From the NCBI GenBank assembly GCA_035544215.1, contig DATKHY010000007.1, forward strand, positions 992,001 to 1,056,000: DNA of 64,000 nt, given 5' to 3'. Positions 1-7,152 of the stretch are shown here, one piece after another. The stretch comes from Candidatus Binatia bacterium. GTDB lineage: Bacteria > Vulcanimicrobiota > Vulcanimicrobiia > Vulcanimicrobiales > Vulcanimicrobiaceae. A program made the position numbers and the translations under genes. Positions within the stretch are counted from its first letter, which is position 1. Every line of letters starts with the position of its first letter. Under the pieces are notes generated by a model that saw only the letters and a program-made list of their open reading frames with translations, searched no databases and was not told the DNA's origin.

Positions 1-861
1 CTACACGATCCGTCGCGCGCTCACCTCGCCGGAACCGAGAACGTCGAGGCGCTGGAGCTGGCCTTGGCCAACGGCATGATCACGACGGCGCGCGACGCGC
101 TCTTCAACATCGCGAACTCGTGGCTGTTCTGTGACGATTCGCCCGCGTCGCCACACGCGGCGCGCGCCGTGCGCGACAGTCTCGCCGACGCGCTGGCCGC
201 CCCATCGCGCGCCGACGATCCGGTGCTCGCCGCGCTGTCGCTCTGCTCGTACGGCCGCTACGCGGAAGCCGCCGACCTGATCGATCGCATCGCAGCGCCA
301 AACGGCGCTAGCTCAGACTGGTTGCCGATGTTCTTCGGACCCGTCACCGCGACGAAGCGCGCGCGCATCCTCTTCAAGGCCGCGAAGTTTGCCGACGCAG
401 AAAAGGCCGCGGCCGGTGCGCTCGAGGCGTGGGAGGAATCGCGATTGGGCGGAGACGGCACGGCCCTGCGCGTCCGCGCCGAGGCGCTCGAGGCACTCGG
501 CGACGCGCGCGCCGCGACTGCGGCGATCGAAGACGCGATCGCCGCGCTCGAGCCCCTCCAACCGGTCCACCATCTCGTCGGCGCGTATCAGTGCGCGCAC
601 CGCCTGACGCGCAAACGCGCCTATCTCGACCGGGCTCACGACCTCGTGGCCGTGCTGAAGCGCGCCGACATGCCGAGCGACGGAGCGCAGCTGACACCGC
701 GCGAGCGCGAGATCGCGCGGCTCGTCGCGCGCGGTTACAGCAACAACGCCATCGCGGCTCGCTTGGATATCAGCACGCGCACGGTCGAGAGCCACGTGGC
801 ATCGATATTCAGCCGCCTATCGATTCGTGCGCGCTGGCAGCTGACGCCGGACCTCTTGTAG
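1..861 (+). CDS. LuxR-family transcriptional regulator, 5' end missing
   Basis: The reading frame is open from base 1, so the start lies upstream and only the last 286 residues are visible. The final ~55 residues form a LuxR/GerE-type helix-turn-helix: LTPREREIARLVARGYSNN, then the recognition-helix region STRTVESHV. The preceding ~220 residues are Ala/Arg-rich and helical, like the TPR-like or sensory region of large LuxR (MalT/LAL-type) activators; that reading is inference. A P-loop would lie outside the window. The HTH assignment is secure; ligand and targets are unknown. It ends about 60 bases before a palindromic operator that belongs to the next cassette. Confidence 0.85.
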   Translation, partial: LHDPSRAHLAGTENVEALELALANGMITTARDALFNIANSWLFCDDSPASPHAARAVRDSLADALAAPSRADDPVLAALSLCSYGRYAEAADLIDRIAAPNGASSDWLPMFFGPVTATKRARILFKAAKFADAEKAAAGALEAWEESRLGGDGTALRVRAEALEALGDARAATAAIEDAIAALEPLQPVHHLVGAYQCAHRLTRKRAYLDRAHDLVAVLKRADMPSDGAQLTPREREIARLVARGYSNNAIAARLDISTRTVESHVASIFSRLSIRARWQLTPDLL

Positions 862-926
862 CTACTTTTTGGCCAGCGGAGGCCCGGTGCCACACGGCGA
901 CCAGCCTGCGAGGGCTTATAAGACAC

Positions 927-954
927 AAAAATGTGGTCAAATGACCACATTTTT
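927..954. promoter_or_regulatory. Perfect 13-bp-arm palindrome, likely operator
   Basis: The arms aaaaatgtggtca (927-939) and tgaccacattttt (942-954) are exact reverse complements around a 2-base centre. The element ends 14 bases before the ATG of the winged-helix gene. A weak -10-like GATACT follows at 955-960 and there is no Shine-Dalgarno before the ATG at 969, so transcription could start at or next to the start codon. A dimeric repressor bound here would cover the -35/-10 region. Autoregulation by the adjacent gene product is inference. The stem could also form a hairpin, but with no T-tract placement or gene end that explains a terminator. Confidence 0.75.
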
Positions 955-968
955 GATACTATCGGTCT

Positions 969-1298
969 ATGCTCAACATGAAGCTTTTCGGCAGCCCATC
1001 GCGATCCAGGATCCTGACGCTTGTCGCACTTCTCGATCAAAGCTATCCGAGGGAACTAGCCCGACTTAGCGACGCCCCGCTGCCCAGCGTTCAGCGAATC
1101 GTAAACGATCTCGAGCGGGAAGGCGTCGTTGCCACCCGGATCGTCGGACGCAACAGGGAGGTTAGCCTGAATCCAAGGTTCTACGGCGCGGACGAGCTTC
1201 GATCTCTTCTCTTGAAGTATGCGAAGCGCGACCCCGAGCTCGAGCGCCGAGCTTCGGCGTTACGCAGACGGCCGCGGCGCGCGGGGAAACCGCTGTAG
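969..1298 (+). CDS. Small winged-helix DNA-binding protein (possible antitoxin/repressor)
   Basis: A 109-residue protein. Residues ~8-70 look like an ArsR/MarR-type winged helix: a helical start, SVQRIVNDLEREGVV as the recognition helix region, and RIVGRNREVSLNP as the wing. The C-terminus is strongly basic (RRRPRRAGK). The palindrome at 927-954 lies directly upstream. The nucleotidyltransferase-like gene starts 1 base after its stop, so the two are translationally coupled. A small HTH protein coupled to a nucleotidyltransferase resembles the layout of AbiEi/AbiEii and MNT-type toxin-antitoxin pairs. Direct AbiEi homology is not claimed. It could also be an ordinary autorepressor. Confidence 0.8.
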   Translation: MLNMKLFGSPSRSRILTLVALLDQSYPRELARLSDAPLPSVQRIVNDLEREGVVATRIVGRNREVSLNPRFYGADELRSLLLKYAKRDPELERRASALRRRPRRAGKPL

Positions 1299-1299
1299 G

Positions 1300-1830
1300 A
1301 TGCCCCGCATAACCGAAGCCTCCTCGCTTACGGACGTCTGTTTTGCCATTTGCACGGCGTTGCAACGCGCTGGTACGATCGCCGTATTGACTGGCGGAAG
1401 CGCCGCCACATATTATGCCCCGGAAGCGTATCAGTCCGGCGACGCCGACTTTGTGATTACGTTTCAGAGCGATCCAGCAGGTGCGGGCGCGGCAGTACGC
1501 AGCCTCGGCTATCGCGACATGGGCGGCACATATCGTCACGACAGGAATGTCTTCACGCTGGAGTTTCCCCCTGGCCCGCTAGCCGTTGGTGACGACCTCA
1601 TCCGCTCTTACGAGACGGTCACTCGAGGCCAAGAAATTCTCTATGTCCTGTCACGGACCGACTGCGTCCGCGATCGGCTAGCCTCCTTCTACTTTTTCGC
1701 GGACCGCAGCGCGTTGGCAGCGGCGGTGGCGGTTGCAGCGAGGCCGGTCGATCTTGCCCTCATCGAACGCTGGAGCGACAGAGAAGGCCACGCTTCACGC
1801 TTCGCGGAGTTTCTGGGATATCTCCAATAA
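1300..1830 (+). CDS. Nucleotidyltransferase-like protein (DUF6036/AbiEii-like)
   Basis: A 176-residue protein; the ATG at 1300 follows the previous stop by 1 base. It shows the polymerase-beta nucleotidyltransferase signature: GGS at residues ~28-30, followed after 13 residues by D-A-D. Further on, DCVRDRLASFYFF resembles the conserved segment of DUF6036 and AbiEii-like families. It is far smaller than AbiEii (~300 aa), so it would be a minimal version. An open frame extends 27 codons upstream inside the winged-helix gene, but the coupled ATG is the better start. Inference: toxin or RNA/protein-modifying enzyme controlled by its partner. A housekeeping nucleotidyltransferase cannot be excluded. 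Confidence 0.75.
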   Translation: MPRITEASSLTDVCFAICTALQRAGTIAVLTGGSAATYYAPEAYQSGDADFVITFQSDPAGAGAAVRSLGYRDMGGTYRHDRNVFTLEFPPGPLAVGDDLIRSYETVTRGQEILYVLSRTDCVRDRLASFYFFADRSALAAAVAVAARPVDLALIERWSDREGHASRFAEFLGYLQ

Positions 1831-2151
1831 GCGCGCGACGCTCCCAGGCACGTCCACCCTTCGACTTCGCTCGCTGCGCTCGCTACGCTCAGGGTGACAA
1901 GGGATGGGTTATTTCTTGACGAGTGGCTACCAGGCGATTCCGAGCGGCCCCCGCGATGGAAAGCGCAACGCCCGCGGCGATAAGCGCGCGAGAGGTGAGC
2001 ATGGTCCGGCGCTTCCGCCCGAGACACAAGTCTTCCGCCGAACGTCACCAACGGACCTTCGATCCGTTAATGTAGCAATGGCAAACGTGGGCGTTCCCGT
2101 CACGCGGCGCGTACAGGATTTCGCGACGCCGCGCCGTGAACCGATACGCTC
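1831..2151. other. Intergenic region before the YncE-phosphoesterase gene
   Basis: This 321-base gap holds one copy of the dispersed palindromic repeat (1855-1902). After that I see no convincing gene. Short open frames on both strands have no Shine-Dalgarno and no recognisable protein. The sequence before the ATG at 2152 has no clear -35/-10 pair. Confidence 0.6.
1855..1902. repeat. Dispersed palindromic repeat, copy 1
   Basis: The copy reads acccttcgacttcgctcg, then alternating gctcgct/acgctc runs, then cagggtgacaa. The same cttcgact...ctcagg(a/g)tgacA core recurs near 12.0, 18.7, 27.1, 30.9, 57.0-57.4, 57.8 and 59.6 kb. The arms can fold into a hairpin. Confidence 0.8.
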
Positions 2152-4350
2152 ATGAAGATCGCGGCTTACATCGCTCTGCTCGCAATTATCGGCGCAGCGG
2201 GAGGGTCGGCGCCGAATGTCTTGCCCAACGGCTGGGTGCTGAACGCGCCGACCGGCACGGTCGTGCGGACGGGGACGATGCCGCAGGCCGCGGCGCTCTC
2301 GCCGGACGGCGCCACGCTGGCCATCGTCGAGGCGGGCTTCAATCCGCCCGACCTCGCGCTCTACGCGACCGGCGACCTGCACCTCGTGCGACGCGTCGCG
2401 TTGGCGGGTGCCTTCGGCCGACCGGTGTGGACGCCGCACGGCATCCTGGTCGCAGGCGCGAACGCCAACGCGATCTTCGTGATCGATCCGGCACGCGGCA
2501 GCGTCCGCGCGATCCCTCTCGGGCGCGGAACTTATCCGGTCGCGGTCGCGGCGAGGGGCGGCGTCGTAGCTGTGGCCACCGATCTCGACGCATCCGTGCG
2601 CATCGGCGCGCTCGGCGATCTGCGCGGGGCGCGCGCTATCCGCGTCGGGGAACATCCCGGCAACATGGCGTTCACCGGCGACGGCGGCGCGCTGTTCGTC
2701 ACGGTGAAGTCCGGCCGCTATATCGCTCGCGTGAGCGTGCGTGACGGCACGGTGCGGCGCATCCCCACCGACCTGCATCCCAGCGACGTGCTCGTGGTCG
2801 GAGGGCGGCTCTACGTCGCACAAGCCGACGCGGACACCGTCGCGGCCTACGACGTCGCGAGCCTGCGGCGCCTGAGCGACGTCTTCGTCGGAACGGTGGC
2901 CGGCTCGATCGGCTCCTCGCCCAACTCGCTCTCCGCGCGCGGCGACTCAGTCTTCGTGACGCTCGGCGCCGCCAACGAGGTCGCGGTGCTGCGCAACGGC
3001 GCCGTCGCCGCGCGGCTGCCCACGGGGTGGTATCCCACCGCCGCCGTCGCCGCCGGCGATCGTCTCCTCGTCGTCGACGGCAAGGGCGAGGGCACGAAGC
3101 CGAACCCCGACTTCGACGTGTTCAGTCACAGCAACCGCGGCTACATCGCCGCGACGCAATTCGGCTCGATACGAGTGGTCGCGCTCAACGGCGGCGCGCC
3201 GCCCAATCCGCAAGGCGCGCAGTATCTCGGCACGCGGCCGGCCGATACCATCGTGAATGCGAACGGCCCGATCCGCCACGTGTTCTTCATCCTCAAGGAG
3301 AACCGGACGTACGACCAGATTCTCGGCGACATGCCGCAGGGCAACGGCGACGCGCACCTCACGTTCTTCGGGGCGCGCGTCACGCCGAATCAACACGCGC
3401 TCGCGCAGCGCTTCGGGCTCTTCGACAACTTCTACACGAGCGGCGAAGTGAGCGACGCGGGCCACAACTGGGCCGACGGCGCCTTCGCCAACGACTACGT
3501 CGAGCGCACCTGGCCGCCCGCCTACGGCGACCGCAACAACAACGACTACACGGTTACCGGCACGGGTGCAGGGGTACCATCCGGGGGTTACATCTGGGAC
3601 GCCGCACGGCGCGCCGGCGTAACGTTCCGCGACTACGGCGAGCTCGCGCAGTGGCCCGCGATCGAGGGCCACGTGCCGACCACCGCGCCGAGCCTGGGCG
3701 GTCGCTTCGATCCGCGCTACGTCCCGTGGAACCTCGACTACAGCGACGTCGACCGCTACCGCGAGTGGAAGCGCGAGTTCGATGGTTTCGTCGCGACCAA
3801 CTCGGTGCCGCAGTTCGAGTTCATGTGGCTGCCCAACGATCACACGGCGGGCATTCGCCCGGGCAAGCTGACGCCGGCGGCCTACATCGCGTCCAACGAC
3901 TACGCGGTAGGGCTGATCGTCGCGGCGATCTCGCACTCGAGCATCTGGAGCTCGTCGGCGATCTTCATCACCGAGGACGACGCGCAGGACGGCGCCGATC
4001 ACGTCAGCGACCAGCGCTCGACGCTGTATCTCGCATCGCCGTACGCGCGCGGCGGAGCGATTCACGAGCACTACTCGACCGTCAGCGTGCTGCGCACGAT
4101 CGAGCTGCTGCTCGGCATGCAGCCGCTCTCGAACTACGACGCGACGGCAATGCCGCTCTACACCGCGTTCGGCGCAACGCCGAACCTCGCGCCGTTCGAC
4201 GCCACGCCGCCGCAGATCGACCTGAACGCGCGCAACGCGCGCACCGCCTACGGCGCCGCGATCAGCGAGCGCCTCGACTTCAGCCGCCCCGACGCCAACC
4301 CGCCCGGCGTGCTCGGACGGCTCATCGACTCCGCGTATCGGCGCCGCTAG
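2152..4350 (+). CDS. Secreted YncE-type beta-propeller / phosphoesterase fusion
   Basis: A 732-residue protein with an N-terminal signal peptide (residues 1-20). Residues ~40-330 form a YncE/YVTN-like propeller: repeats containing SPDG, LFVTVKSG, LYVAQADADTV and similar blades. Residues ~365-700 match the phosphoesterase (phospholipase C-like) family, starting at HVFFILKENRTYDQILGD. Further family hallmarks are FDNFYTSGEVSDAGHNWA and FITEDDAQDGADHV. The length fits known bifunctional YncE/alkaline-phosphatase proteins. It probably acts in the periplasm or outside the cell on phosphate esters; the substrate is unknown. Its stop overlaps the end of the convergent methyltransferase gene by 4 bases. 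Confidence 0.88.
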   Translation: MKIAAYIALLAIIGAAGGSAPNVLPNGWVLNAPTGTVVRTGTMPQAAALSPDGATLAIVEAGFNPPDLALYATGDLHLVRRVALAGAFGRPVWTPHGILVAGANANAIFVIDPARGSVRAIPLGRGTYPVAVAARGGVVAVATDLDASVRIGALGDLRGARAIRVGEHPGNMAFTGDGGALFVTVKSGRYIARVSVRDGTVRRIPTDLHPSDVLVVGGRLYVAQADADTVAAYDVASLRRLSDVFVGTVAGSIGSSPNSLSARGDSVFVTLGAANEVAVLRNGAVAARLPTGWYPTAAVAAGDRLLVVDGKGEGTKPNPDFDVFSHSNRGYIAATQFGSIRVVALNGGAPPNPQGAQYLGTRPADTIVNANGPIRHVFFILKENRTYDQILGDMPQGNGDAHLTFFGARVTPNQHALAQRFGLFDNFYTSGEVSDAGHNWADGAFANDYVERTWPPAYGDRNNNDYTVTGTGAGVPSGGYIWDAARRAGVTFRDYGELAQWPAIEGHVPTTAPSLGGRFDPRYVPWNLDYSDVDRYREWKREFDGFVATNSVPQFEFMWLPNDHTAGIRPGKLTPAAYIASNDYAVGLIVAAISHSSIWSSSAIFITEDDAQDGADHVSDQRSTLYLASPYARGGAIHEHYSTVSVLRTIELLLGMQPLSNYDATAMPLYTAFGATPNLAPFDATPPQIDLNARNARTAYGAAISERLDFSRPDANPPGVLGRLIDSAYRRR

Positions 4351-4922
4351 AGCACGAACGGCACGAGCATCTTCGTGTGCCGCCGGTAGGCGGCGTATTG
4401 CTCGGGGAACTCCTGCTCCAGGATGTGCTCCTCGGTTCGCGCGGCATAGATGAAGTACGCGCCGGCGACGGCGAACGGGATCAGCCACAAGACGCTCTCC
4501 CCCAGTGCCGAGCCGATCATCGCGAGGAAGATTCCCGAGTAGATCGGGTGGCGCACGTACGCGTACGGGCCGGACGTTACGAGCTCCGGCGCCTCTTTTC
4601 GCGACATCGGCAGCCCCCAGTTTCTTCCGAGATGAACGCGCGCCCAGATCGCGATTGCGACGCCGAGCGCGCAGAGGATCACGCCCGCGATGCCCAAACG
4701 CGGATCGACCGTGACGAAGCCCGGGTGCGCCACGTGCAACGAGTGCCTGATGACCGGAATGCGCAGCACGAGCAAAATCAGCACGATGAGCGCCAAGCGC
4801 AGCTGCGCTTGGCGCCACCAGTCGATGCCGCTAACGCTTCGCTTCGCGCCGAATGCCGTGACCAACCAAACCAGGACGAAGGTCAGCCACAGCGCGCCGA
4901 TGATCCAGCGATAGGTTATCAC
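4347..4922 (-). CDS. Isoprenylcysteine carboxyl methyltransferase-like membrane protein
   Basis: A 191-residue integral membrane protein with ~4-5 hydrophobic segments. The ICMT/PEMT-type motif lies at GLPMSRKEAPELVTSGPYAY, followed by VRHPIYSG. That motif binds S-adenosylmethionine in this family. It starts with GTG, which overlaps the stop of the upstream secreted-repeat gene (GTGA), so the two are coupled. Bacterial members are mostly uncharacterised; isoprenylcysteine is unlikely to be the substrate. Methylation of a lipid or small hydrophobic acceptor is inference. Confidence 0.85.
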   Translation of the reverse strand: MITYRWIIGALWLTFVLVWLVTAFGAKRSVSGIDWWRQAQLRLALIVLILLVLRIPVIRHSLHVAHPGFVTVDPRLGIAGVILCALGVAIAIWARVHLGRNWGLPMSRKEAPELVTSGPYAYVRHPIYSGIFLAMIGSALGESVLWLIPFAVAGAYFIYAARTEEHILEQEFPEQYAAYRRHTKMLVPFVL

Positions 4923-5821
4923 TCACGCGCGGGTGGGAGGCGGTCGTTGGACGCGTCGATCGGATGCGCGACGATGCGATAGTCGAACTCGACGTTGCCG
5001 CGGCCGCGCTCGGTCTCGCGCACCTGGAAGCCCGTCGCGGTCTTGACGCTCACGTACAAGCCGCGCGTGTCGCCCAGCGGCGTGAGGAATACGTAGTACC
5101 AGCGCTTGTCCGTCATCGCGGCGAAGCCCGGGTCGAGGCGCACGTTAGCCGCGCCACCGACGAGGCGGGCCGTGCCGACGTCTTCGATCGTCGCCGTCGC
5201 CGACTCAGGCGAGTACGCGATCACGCGTTCACCGTTGCCGTTGCGATGCTCCGACCGCAGCGCGGCGCCGCCGGTGATGGTCCCGGTGCACGTCAGGTTC
5301 GCGCTCGGATCCATGGTGCAGTTGGTCTTGTTCTTCGGATTGTCTCCGATGAAGATGTTCGTGGCCGCGTTGTTGGCCACCGCGCGAAGCGCCGTCTCTC
5401 CAGGTCCCGTCGACTCCGCGTTAACGCCAACGCCCAAGTTGCTGAAGCCGCGCACGCCGGCGTCGAGCTTATGCCCCGATGAAAAGCCGGCGACGCCGTC
5501 GCCGTTAGAGGACTCTCCGACCACGCCGGTCGCCAATCCGGCCGTGCCCCGGCTGACGCCGCGCACGCCGGCTTTCCCGCTGACGGAGCGTGTCAGGCCT
5601 TCGACCCCGTCGCCCGCCGAGAAGCCGAAGACGCCCTTCGTGTTGAGTCCGATCGAACGGCCTTCGACGCACGCGTTACCCGCCTTGCAGTGGAAGACCA
5701 TGTTGCTGCCGGTGTTGGGGAGATCCGCCCGTACGATACCGAGACTCGAAACCGCGATAGCCGCGCCGACTGCAACCATGCCGAGTAGAGTCAACTTCTG
5801 CTGCGATAAAAATGAAGACAT
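4919..5821 (-). CDS. Secreted Gly-rich repeat protein, possibly beta-helical
   Basis: A 300-residue protein. The start at 5821 is preceded by AAGGAGG at good spacing; the open frame reaches further up but lacks such a site. Residues ~10-33 form a signal peptide or anchor. Residues ~55-150 carry degenerate repeats of the type GVxG(F/L/V)S (GVEGLTRS, GVRGVSRG, GVVGESSNGDGVAGFSS), which suggests a beta-helix or surface repeat fold. The C-terminal ~110 residues form a different domain (LDPGFAAMTDKRWYYVFLTP). The order is repeats, then C-terminal domain. No enzyme signature is seen. Coupling to a membrane methyltransferase is unusual. Confidence 0.75.
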   Translation of the reverse strand: MSSFLSQQKLTLLGMVAVGAAIAVSSLGIVRADLPNTGSNMVFHCKAGNACVEGRSIGLNTKGVFGFSAGDGVEGLTRSVSGKAGVRGVSRGTAGLATGVVGESSNGDGVAGFSSGHKLDAGVRGFSNLGVGVNAESTGPGETALRAVANNAATNIFIGDNPKNKTNCTMDPSANLTCTGTITGGAALRSEHRNGNGERVIAYSPESATATIEDVGTARLVGGAANVRLDPGFAAMTDKRWYYVFLTPLGDTRGLYVSVKTATGFQVRETERGRGNVEFDYRIVAHPIDASNDRLPPARE

Positions 5822-5892
5822 AGTTTCCTCCTTGCGCGCATCTTCAAAGTCGCTGACACCGTTTCCGCTCGTCCGGGGTTCCACGTTGCACC

Positions 5893-6915
5893 ATGAGCAC
5901 GAAGACGATGCGGGCCGCAGTCGTGCCGTCCGCGCAAGATCACCGACAGGAAATGCGCGACGTCCCCGTCCCGGAGCCCGGTCCGGGGCAAGTGCGCGTC
6001 AAAGTCGAGGCGTCGGGCGTCTGCCACAGCGATGCCGTCACCGTTTACAGCGTTTGGCCGGGCATCGCGTATCCGCGCGTTCCCGGGCACGAGATCGCGG
6101 GTAGGATCGACGCGCTCGGTCCGCAGACGACCGGATGGAGCGTGGGCGATCGCGTCGGAGTTGGCTGGCACGGCGGCCACGACGGCACGTGCGACCGCTG
6201 TCGCCGCGGCGACTTCATCACGTGCCGCAATGGTCAGGTCCCGGGCGTGACCTACGACGGCGGGCACGCGGAATACGTGGTCGCGCCCACCGTCGCGCTC
6301 GCGCGCATTCCCGACGAGCTGACTGCGGAGGAGGCCGCGCCGTTGATGTGCGCCGGCATCACGACGTTCAACTCGCTGCGTCACAGTCCGGCGCGCGCCG
6401 GCGACATCGTCGCGATTCTCGGCGTCGGCGGCCTGGGGCACTTAGGCGTGCAGTTCGCGAGCAAAATGGGTTTCCGGACCGTGGCGATCGCGCGTGGACG
6501 CGACAAGGAGGAGTTCGCGCGATCGCTAGGCGCGCTGCACTACATCGACAGCCAGGCCTGTGACGTCGGCGCGGAGCTGCAGAAGCTCGGCGGCGCGAAG
6601 GTCGTGCTCTCGACAATCACCGCCGCTTCGGGAATGGAGCCCGTGTCGAACGGTCTCGACGTCGACGGGCAGCTGCTGGTGGTCGGCGCGGCGGCGGAGC
6701 CGCTCCCGATCGACACGGCGGCGATGATCGGCAAACGCAGCTCGGTAAAGGCCTGGCCGTCGGGCACGTCCGCCGACTCGGAGGACACTCTGCGCTTCGC
6801 AGTGCAGACCGGCGTTCGCGCGATGATCGAGACGCTGCCGCTCGAGCGCGCCGCGGAAGGTTTCGAACACATGATGAGCGGCAAGGCACGCTTCCGCGTC
6901 GTGCTGCAGCCCTAA
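5893..6915 (+). CDS. Zinc-dependent alcohol dehydrogenase
   Basis: A 340-residue medium-chain dehydrogenase of usual length. Catalytic-zinc ligands are C44 (GVCHSD) and H66-E67 (PGHE). The NAD(P)-binding Rossmann motif is GVGGLGHLGVQFA near residue 173. The structural-zinc lobe has C100, C103 and C111, but the first of the usual four cysteines is aspartate (D97, in HGGHDGTC). The structural zinc may therefore be held differently or absent. The start at 5893 shares a ~70-base divergent intergenic region with the secreted-repeat gene. A 59-codon gene follows after 11 bases with a strong Shine-Dalgarno. The substrate cannot be read from sequence. Confidence 0.9.
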   Translation: MSTKTMRAAVVPSAQDHRQEMRDVPVPEPGPGQVRVKVEASGVCHSDAVTVYSVWPGIAYPRVPGHEIAGRIDALGPQTTGWSVGDRVGVGWHGGHDGTCDRCRRGDFITCRNGQVPGVTYDGGHAEYVVAPTVALARIPDELTAEEAAPLMCAGITTFNSLRHSPARAGDIVAILGVGGLGHLGVQFASKMGFRTVAIARGRDKEEFARSLGALHYIDSQACDVGAELQKLGGAKVVLSTITAASGMEPVSNGLDVDGQLLVVGAAAEPLPIDTAAMIGKRSSVKAWPSGTSADSEDTLRFAVQTGVRAMIETLPLERAAEGFEHMMSGKARFRVVLQP

Positions 6916-6926
6916 CAGGAGGGACG

Positions 6927-7106
6927 ATGTCGCAACTGAGATACGGCGATCGCGTGACGATCGAGAACCTCGGGATTGAGGGCGAGGTGATCGAGGTCGA
7001 CACGCGTTCGGTAGTCGTGCGCTACAAGAAAGCCGACGGTGAGCTGGTCGAGCACCGCTTCCGGCCGGATGACCTGCGGTACATTCCCAAACCGCAGCTG
7101 GAATGA
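6927..7106 (+). CDS. Small 59-residue protein, possible SH3-like barrel
   Basis: The ATG at 6927 is preceded by aggaggga, the best Shine-Dalgarno in this part of the window. The 59-residue product begins MSQLRYGDRVTIENLG and continues with alternating hydrophobic/charged strands (GEVIEVDTRSVVVRYKK), ending YIPKPQLE. The pattern of G-D-x-V-x-I plus short strands resembles small SH3-like barrels. No family is recognised. It sits 11 bases after the alcohol dehydrogenase stop, so co-transcription is likely. No hydrophobic segment or signal peptide. Confidence 0.7.
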   Translation: MSQLRYGDRVTIENLGIEGEVIEVDTRSVVVRYKKADGELVEHRFRPDDLRYIPKPQLE

Positions 7107-7152
7107 TCGCTGCGCGCCTGGCGAAACACGGGCGGGACTATGTATAGGCCGC

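Noticed and set aside
2947-4818. A 623-codon open frame on the minus strand across the YncE-phosphoesterase gene
   Set aside because: It has Arg/Val-rich low-complexity sequence typical of the antisense of GC-rich genes. The plus strand holds a recognisable protein.
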